From positions 62,001-126,000 of the forward strand of contig NZ_CAJXYQ010000011.1 of the NCBI RefSeq assembly GCF_913063105.1: a stretch of DNA of 64,000 bases, given 5' to 3'. This document shows, in pieces, positions 1 to 9,914 of this stretch. The notes below the pieces were generated by a model. That model had not been told where the DNA came from and did no database searches. It worked only from the letters and a program-made list of their open reading frames with translations. Position numbers and translations under genes: made by a program. This DNA comes from an uncultured Draconibacterium sp. GTDB taxonomy: Bacteria; Bacteroidota; Bacteroidia; Bacteroidales; Prolixibacteraceae. Each line of letters starts with the position of its first letter. Positions within the stretch are counted from its first letter, which is position 1.

Positions 1-500
1 AGATACTTTATTAACAATCCCAAAATGCTTACCACAAAAAATCGTCGAAAATTATAACGCAGCATGCCGGCCGCCAAAGCAATTACCGGCGACGAAAGCG
101 GAAACAGGTTAAAAAGAAAGATGGTAAGCATTCCGTATTGTTTTATTTTCCGTTCTGCTTTTTCAATCCGTTCGCGCCCCATAAATTCAACTATTTTTAG
201 TGGACGAATTAAGCGGCCTATCCAATAGTCAATAAACTGTGCCACCACTGCTGTTGCCAGCGCCACACCTAGTAATATTTCTGCCGGATAATGGGGCAGA
301 TAGTAAATAAAAGCCAGCTCAACCGGCATTAATAAAAAAAATAGGTAACCCGAAAAATGAATGAGGCCAAAAGAAAAAAGGCTTTCCGTTTTATCGGCAT
401 AAAGCTCGCGACCAATGGTAAACGAGAACAGACAAATAGCAATTACCGAAGCAAACAGGATAAAATAGAACTTCTTTGGTATTGCTATTTTGTCGTTCAT
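1..500 (-). CDS. DedA/VTT-family membrane protein (3' part cut by the window edge)
   Basis: The minus-strand frame opens with ATG at 498-500 (MNDKIAIPKKFYF) and runs off the left edge, so only about 166 N-terminal residues are present. Hydrophobic segments lie near residues 10-30, 46-68, 75-95 and 120-145. The stretch FPLSSPVIALAAGMLRYNF near residues 131-149 matches the conserved Pro-containing re-entrant region of the VTT/SNARE-associated (DedA) family. DedA proteins sit in the inner membrane and are linked to lipid scrambling and membrane homeostasis; the exact role here is unknown. It is separated by 160 bp from glmS and is probably its own unit. Confidence 0.75.
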   Translation of the reverse strand, partial: MNDKIAIPKKFYFILFASVIAICLFSFTIGRELYADKTESLFSFGLIHFSGYLFFLLMPVELAFIYYLPHYPAEILLGVALATAVVAQFIDYWIGRLIRPLKIVEFMGRERIEKAERKIKQYGMLTIFLFNLFPLSSPVIALAAGMLRYNFRRFFVVSILGLLIKY

Positions 501-660
501 CTACTCAACAGGATTAAAAGTCAATTAATCTGTTAGTAAAGTTACGCAAATGATTTTATGCTGATAATTTTATCGACCATCGGGCTAATACCATCGTTAA
601 CCGGGCAAAAAAGTGGGTTATTATTCCCTGTTGCGACACCAAAAATCCGGGCACGTTTAC

Positions 661-2499
661 CTATTCAACCGTTACACTTTTGGCCAGATTACGGGGCTGA
701 TCGACATTACATCCTTTTAGCAGGGCAATGTGGTAAGCCAGCAACTGCAGGGGCATAACGGCCAGTAGTGGTGCCATGGCCGGGTGCGATTTGGGTATTT
801 CAATTACATCGTTGGCGAGGGCTTTCAGGCCGGTATCGCCCTCGGTAACCACCGCTATAACATTTCCTTTACGGGCTTTCACCTCCTGAATATTGCTTAC
901 CACTTTCTCGTAATAATCGTCTTGCGGCGCCACCACTACCACGGGCAAATTGTTATCAACCAGGGCAATTGGGCCGTGTTTCATTTCGCCGGCAGCATAC
1001 CCTTCGGCGTGTATGTACGAGATTTCTTTCAATTTTAATGCCCCCTCTAAAGCCACCGGAAAAAGGTAGCCACGCCCGAGATAAAGTGCATTTATGGCTT
1101 CGTGGTATTTTTCGGCTATCTGGCGTATTTTTTCATTTTCCTGCAAAATAATACGGCCTTTTTCTGGTACGGCAGCCAGCTCTTTCACCAACATTTTATA
1201 GTCGGCATCGCTAATGGTTGCTTTGCGTTTGGCCAGTTTTAGCGCAATCATGGTAAGTACGGTTACCTGCGCGGTAAAAGCTTTGGTTGAAGCTACGCCA
1301 ATTTCTACCCCGGCATGGGTGTACACCCCGGCATGGGTTTCGCGCGCAAGGCTTGAGCCTACCACATTACAAATTCCCAACACTGTTGCCCCTTCGGCCT
1401 TTGCCAGGTGCAGAGCTGCCAGGGTATCTGCCGTTTCACCACTCTGGCTAATTAATATCACCACATCATCAGGCGACAGCACCGGCTTGCGGTAACGAAA
1501 CTCCGAGGCATATTCCACTTCAACCGAAACGCGCGCATACTCCTCAAACAGGTACTCGGCAATTAAGGCAGCATGCCAAGAGGTACCGCAGCCAATAATT
1601 ACAATACGCTGTGCTTTCTCAATTTTCGGAAACACCTGCATTAAACCACCCAACACAATTTCAGAGTAATCGTTTTGCAAGCGTCCTCTAAATGTTTCCT
1701 CAATGGTTTTTGGCTGCTCGTAAATTTCTTTTAGCATAAAATAGTCGTAGTCGCCCTTATCCATTGCCCCTATCTCCAGATTGAGATTGCTTATTTTTAG
1801 CGAAACCGGGTTATTTTGAACGTTTTTTAGCGTGAAGCCGTCTTTTTGCAAAATGGCAATATCTTCGTCGTTCAGGTAAATTACCTGGCTGGTGTATTCT
1901 ACAATTGGCGAGGCATCGCTGGCAATAAAATACTCGCCGTCACCCAGGCCAACCACCAGGGGGCTGCCTTTGCGCGCCACCACAATTTTGTTGTTTTCGT
2001 TTTTACACAACACCGCAATACCGTAGGCTCCTACCACTTTAGAAAGCGCCAACTGAACAGCTGCCTCGGCCGACATGGTATCGTCCTGCCGGTAAAAAAA
2101 CTCGATAAGATTAGCCAATACCTCGGTGTCGGTATCGCTGGCAAATGTGTAGCCATGTGCCTCTAAATCGCTTTTTATTTTGGCGTAGTTTTCGATTATC
2201 CCGTTATGCACAATTGAAAAGTAGCCGTTTAACGAGGTGTGCGGATGTGCATTTTTATCGCTGGGCTCGCCGTGTGTAGCCCAACGGGTATGACCAATAC
2301 CCACTGTGCCGTTGCAGTTTTTTTCGCTAACAAACTGCTCGAGGTCTGCCACCTTGCCTTTTTTTCGGAAACACTCGAGCGTACCATTTAACAAGGCCAC
2401 TCCGGCCGAATCGTAGCCCCGGTATTCCAATCGTTTCAGGCCGTTAATTAATATCGGAAAAGCCGCTTTATCGCCAATGTATCCAACAATTCCACACAT
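661..2499 (-). CDS. glmS: Glutamine--fructose-6-phosphate aminotransferase (isomerizing)
   Basis: Cytoplasmic enzyme that makes glucosamine-6-phosphate from fructose-6-phosphate and glutamine, the first step towards UDP-GlcNAc for peptidoglycan and lipid A. The 612-residue length is normal for the family. The start MCGIVGYIGD puts the catalytic Cys at position 2 after Met removal, as in class II glutamine amidotransferases. HTRWATHGEPSDKNAHPH is the glutaminase glutamine-binding region. Two SIS domains follow (about 290-420 and 460-595), with GCGTSWHA and SQSGETADT, and HAEGYAAGEMKHGPIAL. The protein ends in PRNLAKSVTVE, the invariant GlmS C-terminus. No glmS ribozyme is visible upstream, as expected outside Firmicutes. 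Confidence 0.98.
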   Translation of the reverse strand: MCGIVGYIGDKAAFPILINGLKRLEYRGYDSAGVALLNGTLECFRKKGKVADLEQFVSEKNCNGTVGIGHTRWATHGEPSDKNAHPHTSLNGYFSIVHNGIIENYAKIKSDLEAHGYTFASDTDTEVLANLIEFFYRQDDTMSAEAAVQLALSKVVGAYGIAVLCKNENNKIVVARKGSPLVVGLGDGEYFIASDASPIVEYTSQVIYLNDEDIAILQKDGFTLKNVQNNPVSLKISNLNLEIGAMDKGDYDYFMLKEIYEQPKTIEETFRGRLQNDYSEIVLGGLMQVFPKIEKAQRIVIIGCGTSWHAALIAEYLFEEYARVSVEVEYASEFRYRKPVLSPDDVVILISQSGETADTLAALHLAKAEGATVLGICNVVGSSLARETHAGVYTHAGVEIGVASTKAFTAQVTVLTMIALKLAKRKATISDADYKMLVKELAAVPEKGRIILQENEKIRQIAEKYHEAINALYLGRGYLFPVALEGALKLKEISYIHAEGYAAGEMKHGPIALVDNNLPVVVVAPQDDYYEKVVSNIQEVKARKGNVIAVVTEGDTGLKALANDVIEIPKSHPAMAPLLAVMPLQLLAYHIALLKGCNVDQPRNLAKSVTVE

Positions 2500-2567
2500 A
2501 TTTTTCTGCTGTTTATTTTTATATCGAGAAGCAAACTACTTTCAACAAAAGCATACTACCCAATGTT

Positions 2568-4601
2568 TTAGTTTGCAATTTCTACCGAATTTTTATTCTC
2601 CCTAACCTGCATCATCAGTTCAATCATCTGGGTGCCGAGCTGTTCCTTTTTCTCCATGTGCTCCCGAATCTCTTTAACGGTAACATTACTTTCAAATTCG
2701 CCACGAACTTCTGCAAAGTCCAGTTCGCGTGCTTTGTTTTCACCGTCAACACCAAAACCGGTCATTTTACTCATCGAGAATTCTTTTCGTGCATCTTCGT
2801 ATAAAAAGCGGTCGATACCCAACACGCTTTCTTTCCATTTTTTTACGATGGTAATTACATCGGCTGCCTCAAACGCGTTGATATTTTTGCCGTAAAACTG
2901 CTCCAGTACTTCTGCTGCCCAGGTCCATTCGTAATTGTAATAATTTTTGTGTAGGGTTGCCAGTGCCGAGTTCAACTCCTCGAGCGATTGCACAGAACCA
3001 TCCTCAACCGAGGCCAGCAACTGATCGAGCGCTTCAAAAGGACAAATCATTCCGCAGAGGTCGACCCAATAGCCCTTGCCAAATTTTGTAGTAGGCTGTA
3101 AACCGGCTCTAATTTCGGTGGCCGAATTGTACTTCCCTCCTATTAAACGGGTAATAACCGAGTTGCCCAAAAATTTCCAGATGGCCATTTCGTAGAGTTG
3201 AATCCCCCTGTCGAGCGCGCGTTTTTCAATTTTCATTTTTTCGTAGCTGTAGTGGGCAGCATTCTTTCCCGATGATTGGCGCAGGGCAAGTAATTTCTTA
3301 CGTCCCTTAATCATTTTATCGATGGTATAAGGACTTAGCAGATTAAAGTTAATCAGATCGAGCAGATTTGAATCGGCTCGTTTGTCGCGCTTGGGCCACT
3401 TTTGTGTATCGCGAATGGTACCAATACTTTTTAGATTAATTGCCGGCACCAAAATACTTTCATCTTTGCTCTCAATTAAATACGAGAAAGGAAAATCGGT
3501 GGTATCGCAATGTTTGTAGTGTCGTCCCATAACCAGCGAAAAAGCTCCAATGCGCGATGGCCACAGCAGATACGAATCGCTGGTGGTTTTTGCCCCACGC
3601 TCCATTATTCCCTGGTGAATAGGACCAAGCTTATACAAATGATTACTCTGATTGGAACCGCTACCCGCATTTAAAAACGAAAACATTCCGGCAATTAACA
3701 ATGTAGATTTGTGATGGGTAACGGTGTAAGGCCCTGCAAAAATAGAGCAAGCTTCGCCATGGAAGCCCTGACAGTTGGCAAAAAACAGAGAGTTTTCAGC
3801 CGAATAATGCTTATCGAGTACACAACCCTGCCCCACAAAACATTTTGAAACCAGCGTGGCGTCGGCAATTGTCGTTCCCGAGCTAACAATAAAGTCGTCC
3901 ATTATAACGCCTTCGCCAATATGTACCGGCGCTTCGTAGTTACTGTTCAAACTTCCGTTTTGCAGTTTTTTAGCACCATCAATAGTGGTAGCCGGACCAG
4001 TTTTTACATTCAGAATGGTATTGCAGTTCACAATCCTGGAATCGGCTCCAATAACACCAAGGGTATCGGTAACATATTCGGTATAATTGGCAACCATACT
4101 TTTAAGCGAGCGCACGAGCGCCGGGCGGTGACGATACAAAGCCATCATGTAGGCCACATGTGCCGAAAGGTAATCGTAAATAGGAATTTCGCGTCCTCCG
4201 CCTTCGTTAATAGCTTCAACGTTAACACCGTTACCAAACGAGGTTTCGCCATCAACCGCCAGCGTTGTTATGTTATGTATAATTACATTTTCCTCAATGC
4301 GATAATTGGCAATATAACTGCGTACATTGTGAATAAGGGCATTTTTACCCACCTCGCAATTGTGCAACCAGGCATTGTAAATTCCGGTTTTAAAGGTTAT
4401 TCCACCCACCAGTTTTACGCTGCCGGTAAATCCATTTAAACGAATTCGCCCGGTAAACTTGCTGTTTTCAATACTGTCGGGTATAAAATCGGGTGCCACC
4501 TTAACCAGGCTCCAATCGGTTGACGAACAGCCCTGATGCACCAACTGTCCAATCTCTTCGTCCAATAAGTTTCTGTAATTGTTTTCTGCGTTTTGAGTCA
4601 T
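2568..4601 (-). CDS. DUF4954 family protein with beta-helix (hexapeptide-like) N-terminal half
   Basis: A 677-residue protein that I recognise as the Bacteroidota DUF4954 family. Roughly residues 35-330 show repeated short beta strands with I/V spacing (for example VIIHNITTLAVDGETSFGNG, IVNCNTILNVKTGPATTI), typical of a left-handed parallel beta-helix seen in nucleotidyl- and acyltransferases. The C-terminal half is mainly helical. The biochemical role is unknown; a sugar-nucleotide-related role is suggested only by the helix fold and the neighbouring glmS. No signal peptide is seen, so it is predicted cytoplasmic. It lies 68 bp upstream of glmS on the same strand and may be co-transcribed with it. 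Confidence 0.85.
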   Translation of the reverse strand: MTQNAENNYRNLLDEEIGQLVHQGCSSTDWSLVKVAPDFIPDSIENSKFTGRIRLNGFTGSVKLVGGITFKTGIYNAWLHNCEVGKNALIHNVRSYIANYRIEENVIIHNITTLAVDGETSFGNGVNVEAINEGGGREIPIYDYLSAHVAYMMALYRHRPALVRSLKSMVANYTEYVTDTLGVIGADSRIVNCNTILNVKTGPATTIDGAKKLQNGSLNSNYEAPVHIGEGVIMDDFIVSSGTTIADATLVSKCFVGQGCVLDKHYSAENSLFFANCQGFHGEACSIFAGPYTVTHHKSTLLIAGMFSFLNAGSGSNQSNHLYKLGPIHQGIMERGAKTTSDSYLLWPSRIGAFSLVMGRHYKHCDTTDFPFSYLIESKDESILVPAINLKSIGTIRDTQKWPKRDKRADSNLLDLINFNLLSPYTIDKMIKGRKKLLALRQSSGKNAAHYSYEKMKIEKRALDRGIQLYEMAIWKFLGNSVITRLIGGKYNSATEIRAGLQPTTKFGKGYWVDLCGMICPFEALDQLLASVEDGSVQSLEELNSALATLHKNYYNYEWTWAAEVLEQFYGKNINAFEAADVITIVKKWKESVLGIDRFLYEDARKEFSMSKMTGFGVDGENKARELDFAEVRGEFESNVTVKEIREHMEKKEQLGTQMIELMMQVRENKNSVEIAN

Positions 4602-4785
4602 AATCTGACGATTTTGTATTCAAAGGTATAGCAAAAAACAAAACCGCTAGCAAACAAAAACATAACATATACACATCATCACACAACATTAACAAAACAC
4701 AAATCTTATAACAAATTGTATTTTAATAGATTAAAACAACTCAAACCACTACATACAAATCTAAACACAAATACAAAACTTAATA

Positions 4786-5775
4786 TCAAAGCTGCTCCAG
4801 GTAGAACACGAGGCGTGTTTTTACATTAATTCCGAGCTTTTTTCGTAAGCGAACACGCGAAACCTCAACACTTTTTGGTGTAATGTTTAAAAGGCCGGCA
4901 ATTTCTTTACTCGACAAACCCAAACGAATGTAAGAGCAGATCTTTTTGTCGTTTACAGAAATTAAGGGATGTTTTTTTTGCAAGCGCTCCAGAAACCCGG
5001 GGTGAATTTTATCGACCTGATTCTCCACCATACTCCAATCAACGGCCTGAACCGAATTGGTCTGCAAAAGGTCTTTTAGTTGCCGAAGCGTATCGGGCGC
5101 TTTCTTTGCACCACTTTTGTGTTCCTGCTGAAGAAGCGCAGCGGCTTTGCTTAACAACTCGTTTTTCTGCGACAATTGCAAGAGAAAAGATACCAACTCC
5201 CGGTCTTTGAGCTCGAGTTCTGTTTGCAAACGATTTTTATTTCGGCTATCAAAGGCTTTGGTTTTTTCAAGCTCCAGAATATGCCCCATGGCTTGTTTCA
5301 GGCGGGTAATATCGAGCACCGAAGCCCGAATTCCGAGGTACTTGCCTATTTTGTCGTAAACACCACGCACGTTCATCATAAACCAGCGCAATTGCTTGGT
5401 GCGGGTAAGCACTCTAAATTCGAGGGTTTGATGAAGTAAAGTTTGATTGAGTGCCCCTTGCAGAAAGTTAGTGTATTTTTCTTTGTCGGCATCAAAAACC
5501 AGCAATTCGTTAATCCCGGCCGATGCTATAATTTGATTTGCCGAGTAACCGGTTAGGTCGTAACACGAGGGCGAGCAATATTTTATGGCTCCGTTGGATT
5601 CAAACCACAACTCCCATGCAAATGCAAAATCGGCAATTTGCTGGTAAAAAGCACGTTTAGTTCGCTCCTGCTCTTCCTGAAATTTCAAGTGTTCGAGCTC
5701 AAGCTTTAACTTCGACACCTCGCTCTCGAGTGCCTCTATTCGTTTTATTTTCGCATGATCTTTATCGCCTGCCAT
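4786..5775 (-). CDS. PAS-domain regulator with C-terminal LuxR-type helix-turn-helix
   Basis: A 329-residue cytoplasmic regulator. Residues 1-45 form a charged coiled coil (IEALESEVSKLKLELEHLKF). A PAS domain spans about 50-165, with the typical sequence YCSPSCYDLTGYSANQI and a PAC-like tail ending in VLDITRLKQA. A second coiled coil (about 165-215) connects to a LuxR/GerE-type helix-turn-helix at about 268-329, containing LGLSSKEIAGLLNITPKSVE. This architecture is common in Bacteroidota one-component regulators that sense through PAS. No receiver domain, membrane segment or cognate kinase is present. The targets are unknown; the gene stands alone between glmS-DUF4954 and the deaminase. Confidence 0.85.
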   Translation of the reverse strand: MAGDKDHAKIKRIEALESEVSKLKLELEHLKFQEEQERTKRAFYQQIADFAFAWELWFESNGAIKYCSPSCYDLTGYSANQIIASAGINELLVFDADKEKYTNFLQGALNQTLLHQTLEFRVLTRTKQLRWFMMNVRGVYDKIGKYLGIRASVLDITRLKQAMGHILELEKTKAFDSRNKNRLQTELELKDRELVSFLLQLSQKNELLSKAAALLQQEHKSGAKKAPDTLRQLKDLLQTNSVQAVDWSMVENQVDKIHPGFLERLQKKHPLISVNDKKICSYIRLGLSSKEIAGLLNITPKSVEVSRVRLRKKLGINVKTRLVFYLEQL

Positions 5776-5836
5776 GCAATAAAATTAAAAAATATTGGCA
5801 AGTATGGCTTTGTCTATCCGCAATTAGCAAAAAGTA

Positions 5837-6310
5837 TTAATACTGTGTTTTGTCTTCCTTGCTTTTCCAGCCTTGAAAAACCTCCTGCGCTTCTTTGCGC
5901 ATCAGGTTTTCGAATTTTATTTTACGCTGAACGGGTTGCAGTTCCATTTCTTCGTAAATAAAATGGTCGTCGAATTGTGCATCGGCAGCATCTTCTTTTG
6001 TAGCGGCATAAATTACCTTATCCGGACGGGCCCAGTAAATGGCACCCAGACACATGGGGCAAGGCTCGCACGAAGTATAAACCGTACATCCTGTTAGCTG
6101 AAAAGTATTTAACACCCTACAGGCTTCGCGAATGGCCACCACTTCGGCATGGGCCGTTGGGTCGTTTGATGATGTTACCCGGTTGCAACCTTCGGCAATA
6201 ATTTCATTGTTTTTTACAACCACTGCACCAAAAGGTCCTCCGGTGTTGCTCTCCATTCCTTTTTGGGCCAAATTTATTGCGGCCTGCATAAAACGTTTAT
6301 GATTGTTCAT
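5837..6310 (-). CDS. guaD: Nucleoside/guanine deaminase (CMP/dCMP deaminase fold)
   Basis: A 157-residue zinc-dependent deaminase. The zinc and catalytic motifs are complete: HAE at residues 54-56 (His zinc ligand and Glu proton shuttle) and PCPMC at 83-87 (Cys84 and Cys87 zinc ligands). The length and the C-terminal FDDHFIYEEM segment resemble Bacillus GuaD, which converts guanine to xanthine, rather than tRNA adenosine deaminase TadA. Guanine deaminase is therefore the likeliest role, but substrate specificity in this superfamily is hard to read from sequence. It is a single gene with 60 bp separating its stop from the PAS regulator. Confidence 0.75.
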   Translation of the reverse strand: MNNHKRFMQAAINLAQKGMESNTGGPFGAVVVKNNEIIAEGCNRVTSSNDPTAHAEVVAIREACRVLNTFQLTGCTVYTSCEPCPMCLGAIYWARPDKVIYAATKEDAADAQFDDHFIYEEMELQPVQRKIKFENLMRKEAQEVFQGWKSKEDKTQY

Positions 6311-6403
6311 GGCTTTGTTTTTCGTCTATCAAATATACAAATCTGAAAAGTAAACACAATTTTACATTTTTGATTCATCTTTACATTTCACAAACATGCA
6401 CCG

Positions 6404-6632
6404 ATGGCAACTTTTACAAGTACGCTTCCAAATGAAATTTTAGTAAAGCGAAATGCAATGGCGCAGAAACTTTCGATGCCTAAAAACAAAACCATGGAGA
6501 ATCATACTGGAACTCAAAACACAACCGCCCCGGAAAATATTATAATATTCTTAAGTACAAAATTGCTGGACTTAACAATATGCTAACCGAAAGAGAATTA
6601 ATGCACAAAACAATTTCGAAGTTAATGTATTA
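6404..6632 (+). pseudogene. Decayed ribbon-helix-helix (CopG/RelB-like) antitoxin
   Basis: From ATG 6404 the frame reads MATFTSTLPNEILVKRNAMA and continues QKLSMPKNKTMEN. This is close to the N-terminal ribbon-helix-helix of small Bacteroidota antitoxins of about 75-80 residues (beta strand, then two helices). After the MEN segment similarity stops in this frame. In the +1 frame at about 6540-6602, YNILKYKIAGLNNMLTEREL resembles the usual antitoxin tail (AEY-x-KSYK-x-AG-x-x-x-x-ML-x-x-AEEGM). I read this as a frameshift plus small deletion. No toxin ORF lies next to it. The flanking 6311-6403 and 6633-6636 hold nothing else. Confidence is moderate because the comparison is from memory. Confidence 0.5.
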
Positions 6633-6636
6633 ATCT

Positions 6637-9600
6637 TTATTCAACTCTCAATCCCTCAACCAACACCTTTTTCTTCAACGAAAACCAACTCAAGCCAACA
6701 ATCCACCCCAAACCGTTGATAAGAATTAATGCCACAACCATGGCAACGGTTGAAAATGAAGCATCGGCATTTGTGGATAAGAAGGCAGGTAGCGTGGCAA
6801 TAACAGCGCTAATAAACCCAACTAAAACACCCACAAAGAGTAAAATGAGGTATTCTTTCACCAGTATTTTAAATATAAGCCGTGCGGTATAACCAACGGC
6901 CAGCATGAGTGCAATTTCGCGGCGGCGCTCGATTATGGTACGGGCAAGAATTACTGCCAGGCCAATGGTTCCGAGCAACAAGCCCAAAGCGCCCAGTGCT
7001 AAAAATATCGAGAGATAAGTATTGGTTACCGAATAAAACTCTACGAGGCGTTTGGCTGTGCTTTCCATTTCCCAGCCATAATCGCGAAACACCAGTTGCA
7101 ACTCCTCTCCAATTGCTTCCTGATCTTCAGGTGCTCCATTCACCAAAAACAAACTGGAACCGCTACTGCCAGGGTAATTTCTTAGAAAATGTTTATTGGA
7201 AATGATTACAAAGCCCTGAAATATGGACGGTGTTGTTCCGGCAATCAGCTTCAGGCGGAGCGTGTCGCCCAATTCATTTTGATAAAGCAACACATCGCCA
7301 ACCTTCATTCCCAGTCCCCATTGAATTACAGTCTGATCGGCAATGGCCGGGATGGTTCCGTCGTCAAAATCCATATCCAGCATCCGCCAGGGATCCTCCT
7401 TTATTCCATTTAAAGTAGCGGCAAAAGCAAATCGCCCTTCCAGGTTCTCCGGATCTACGCCCAAAACGGCAGGTTGCACAATTCGGTTTAGGTTTAAACA
7501 ACTGGCATCGTCGCCCTCAACTTTTCGAAACTGCACCACATCAAAGGTTTCGTACATTCCTTCTTCGGCACGTTTTTCCCCGGCATTAATATCAAACAAA
7601 ACCGGCATTGTAGTTTCGGCAAAATACAGGAAGCCTCCTGTTCCACTCGATTTCTCGTTCGCATTGGCAAACAAATCGAGCTTATTTGAACCGGTTGAAA
7701 CCACCAAAAAAGTCCCCAGTGCAAACAAAACAACCACTGTTAACGAGCGATTAATATTACGCGAAAGATTAATCCGGGCCAATTCAGAGAGACGGAACTC
7801 AGTCTCTTCCTGCAGACCCTGTTTCAAAACTATTTGCCTGAACAGCAGCAGTAACCCGAGGAGCAACAGCCCACCCGAAAGGAAGAACATAGACGGATTC
7901 AGCTGAGCTGCCAACAGCTCCGAAACTGAAACTCCGGCAGCAACTCCCAGCGAAAGATAAAGCACAATTTTATACAATAAGCCGGTTGTCTTTTTTTGTT
8001 TTATGTGAACTCGTTTTTGCAGGTCGGCAGCCATTTTTTGCTGAAACTTGCGAATGGTATTAAAAATAACCGCCAACGACACCACCACACTTATTAGCAA
8101 GCCCAGCACCAGGGTTATAGGAATAATTTTTACCTCCAAAACATTGGTTCGAACAATGTCGAACCACAGCGAATTAAGCACCCGAAAGACCATACGTGTA
8201 TAAACGAGCGAAGCCAGCAGTCCCAAAACCGCACCAAATACAGCCACAACAAAACCTTCAAAAAGGTAAAACCAACGAACTTGTTTTTGCTGAAAGCCAA
8301 GTGCCACCAATAAACCTACCTGTGCCGCACGGGTTTCGAGATTAAGGTGAAACAGCAGTGCTGTTAAAATTATGGATGCCACCAGAATAAAAAAGCTCAA
8401 TCCGATAAACAAGCCGCTAAAATCGGTGCCGTTTTGTGCAGCATGCACCCCTTGTTCGCGAATGGGTTCAATGGCCATTCCCAGATTAGCAGGCGTAATA
8501 TGTTGTGCAAATAATTCCTCATACTGCTCCTCATTAAAAGTTTCGGCAGGAAACCGGACAGCAGTATAATTTCCAAAACGGTTGGCCCAAATTGCCACCG
8601 CTTTTTCTGTTGAAATATAGGCCTTGGGTGTACCTTTATAATCGTCCCAGTATTTTTCGTCTTTCTCGCTTATAGCATCCAAATCGATTGGCACTCCGGC
8701 CTCCCATTCGCGACAGTGCCCGGCATCCGACAAGCCTGGCAAATGAGGAACACGACTGGGATCTGCCAACTCCGAATCCATCGAAATGATTTCTTTAAGA
8801 ACAAATTCCGTTTCCCTGTTCAGCAGTTTCCGCAGCGGGCCTATTTCAAAATATTTCAAAACGATGGCATCGCCAACTTGCGCCTGCAACTCATCTGCTG
8901 CCCAGCGATTCAGAATAATTTCATGGTCGGCCAGCCGCGAATCAGAAAGCGAGGAAACAAACGAATAAGGAATTGACATTGAATCCTGCCTGCTATTTGA
9001 AGGCCGAACAATCCCATTCACAAAATAGGTTAAAATAAGTTCAGCATCAGGCAGCATCTTTAAGGTCTGCGAAACCTTTTCTTCCATAAAAACCCGCTCG
9101 GTAGAAACCTCCACTTCATTAGTAGGTTGAATTAATTTAAGCGACAAACCGGCATCAACAGGACTAAGGCAATTTTTTACTGCGCGGGCGACATCTGCCG
9201 TTTCTTCAGCTGTGGAAATCAACAAGTGATTAGCCTTTCCTTCAAACTCCATTAGCCGGTTTAAGCGTTCAATGGAAACAAAAAAATTGTAGGGTGCGGT
9301 TTGCGAATTTTTAAGATTAAAACGCCCAAGCTCTTCTTTTGAAACAACCTTTTTGATGGTGGCCCGCAAAGCTACACTGGTTTCTTCAGCCGAAACAAAC
9401 GGAGCATTCATTGGGATAAGACTGGCTTTTTTTATTCGTACCAAAATATTATCACCTTCTCCTTTTTCAAGGCGATCAGCGAGGTTCTCACTGATGGCAA
9501 TTTCGTTGTTTTGTAATTCAGCAAATACCTTGCTGTTTGCAATTTTATCGAAACCATTTGCCACGCCAAGCACCTGAACCCTGTTGGCACGTAATTGTCC

Positions 9601-9897
9601 GCCATCGGCAATAGCCATTCCCTCCAACAACAACACCGGAGTTGCTTTAATTGCTGGATTATCAGCTTCAATTTCAGCAGCCATTTCCTGTCTGAAGTAG
9701 CGCTCAGCCACTGAAACAAGATGCGTTGTTTCGCCTAAACGATAAAAGGTGGCTTGGGTTAAACTAAAACGTACCGAATCGCCAATAATTAATGAACCGG
9801 TTAAAACCATGGTGCTAATTAATACGCCCAGGGCCACCAATAAATTGGCTTTAAAATAATGGATAAAAGATTTTATTATGTATTGAAGTTTCGTCAT
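6637..9897 (-). CDS. ABC transporter permease with two FtsX/MacB-type domains
   Basis: A 1086-residue inner-membrane permease. A first transmembrane helix (about 12-38) is followed by a large extracytoplasmic MacB-PCD-like region (about 45-490). A block of helices at about 500-625 then holds the first FtsX domain. Two further hydrophobic helices at about 660-720 precede a second periplasmic domain (about 740-950), and a second FtsX domain at about 960-1075 follows. This 10-segment duplicated layout is typical of large MacB/LolC-like permeases without an own ATPase. The ATPase gene is 17 bp upstream. It likely exports a lipid, lipoprotein or peptide, or drives periplasmic mechanotransduction; the substrate cannot be read. 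Confidence 0.88.
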   Translation of the reverse strand: MTKLQYIIKSFIHYFKANLLVALGVLISTMVLTGSLIIGDSVRFSLTQATFYRLGETTHLVSVAERYFRQEMAAEIEADNPAIKATPVLLLEGMAIADGGQLRANRVQVLGVANGFDKIANSKVFAELQNNEIAISENLADRLEKGEGDNILVRIKKASLIPMNAPFVSAEETSVALRATIKKVVSKEELGRFNLKNSQTAPYNFFVSIERLNRLMEFEGKANHLLISTAEETADVARAVKNCLSPVDAGLSLKLIQPTNEVEVSTERVFMEEKVSQTLKMLPDAELILTYFVNGIVRPSNSRQDSMSIPYSFVSSLSDSRLADHEIILNRWAADELQAQVGDAIVLKYFEIGPLRKLLNRETEFVLKEIISMDSELADPSRVPHLPGLSDAGHCREWEAGVPIDLDAISEKDEKYWDDYKGTPKAYISTEKAVAIWANRFGNYTAVRFPAETFNEEQYEELFAQHITPANLGMAIEPIREQGVHAAQNGTDFSGLFIGLSFFILVASIILTALLFHLNLETRAAQVGLLVALGFQQKQVRWFYLFEGFVVAVFGAVLGLLASLVYTRMVFRVLNSLWFDIVRTNVLEVKIIPITLVLGLLISVVVSLAVIFNTIRKFQQKMAADLQKRVHIKQKKTTGLLYKIVLYLSLGVAAGVSVSELLAAQLNPSMFFLSGGLLLLGLLLLFRQIVLKQGLQEETEFRLSELARINLSRNINRSLTVVVLFALGTFLVVSTGSNKLDLFANANEKSSGTGGFLYFAETTMPVLFDINAGEKRAEEGMYETFDVVQFRKVEGDDASCLNLNRIVQPAVLGVDPENLEGRFAFAATLNGIKEDPWRMLDMDFDDGTIPAIADQTVIQWGLGMKVGDVLLYQNELGDTLRLKLIAGTTPSIFQGFVIISNKHFLRNYPGSSGSSLFLVNGAPEDQEAIGEELQLVFRDYGWEMESTAKRLVEFYSVTNTYLSIFLALGALGLLLGTIGLAVILARTIIERRREIALMLAVGYTARLIFKILVKEYLILLFVGVLVGFISAVIATLPAFLSTNADASFSTVAMVVALILINGLGWIVGLSWFSLKKKVLVEGLRVE

Positions 9898-9914
9898 ACT
9901 TTCAGCCCTCGCTA

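Noticed and set aside
2500..2567. glmS ribozyme riboswitch
   Set aside because: The 68-bp leader is too short and the element is not known in Bacteroidota.
3921..4439. 172-codon plus-strand open frame
   Set aside because: It lies wholly inside the DUF4954 gene on the other strand and has no family resemblance.
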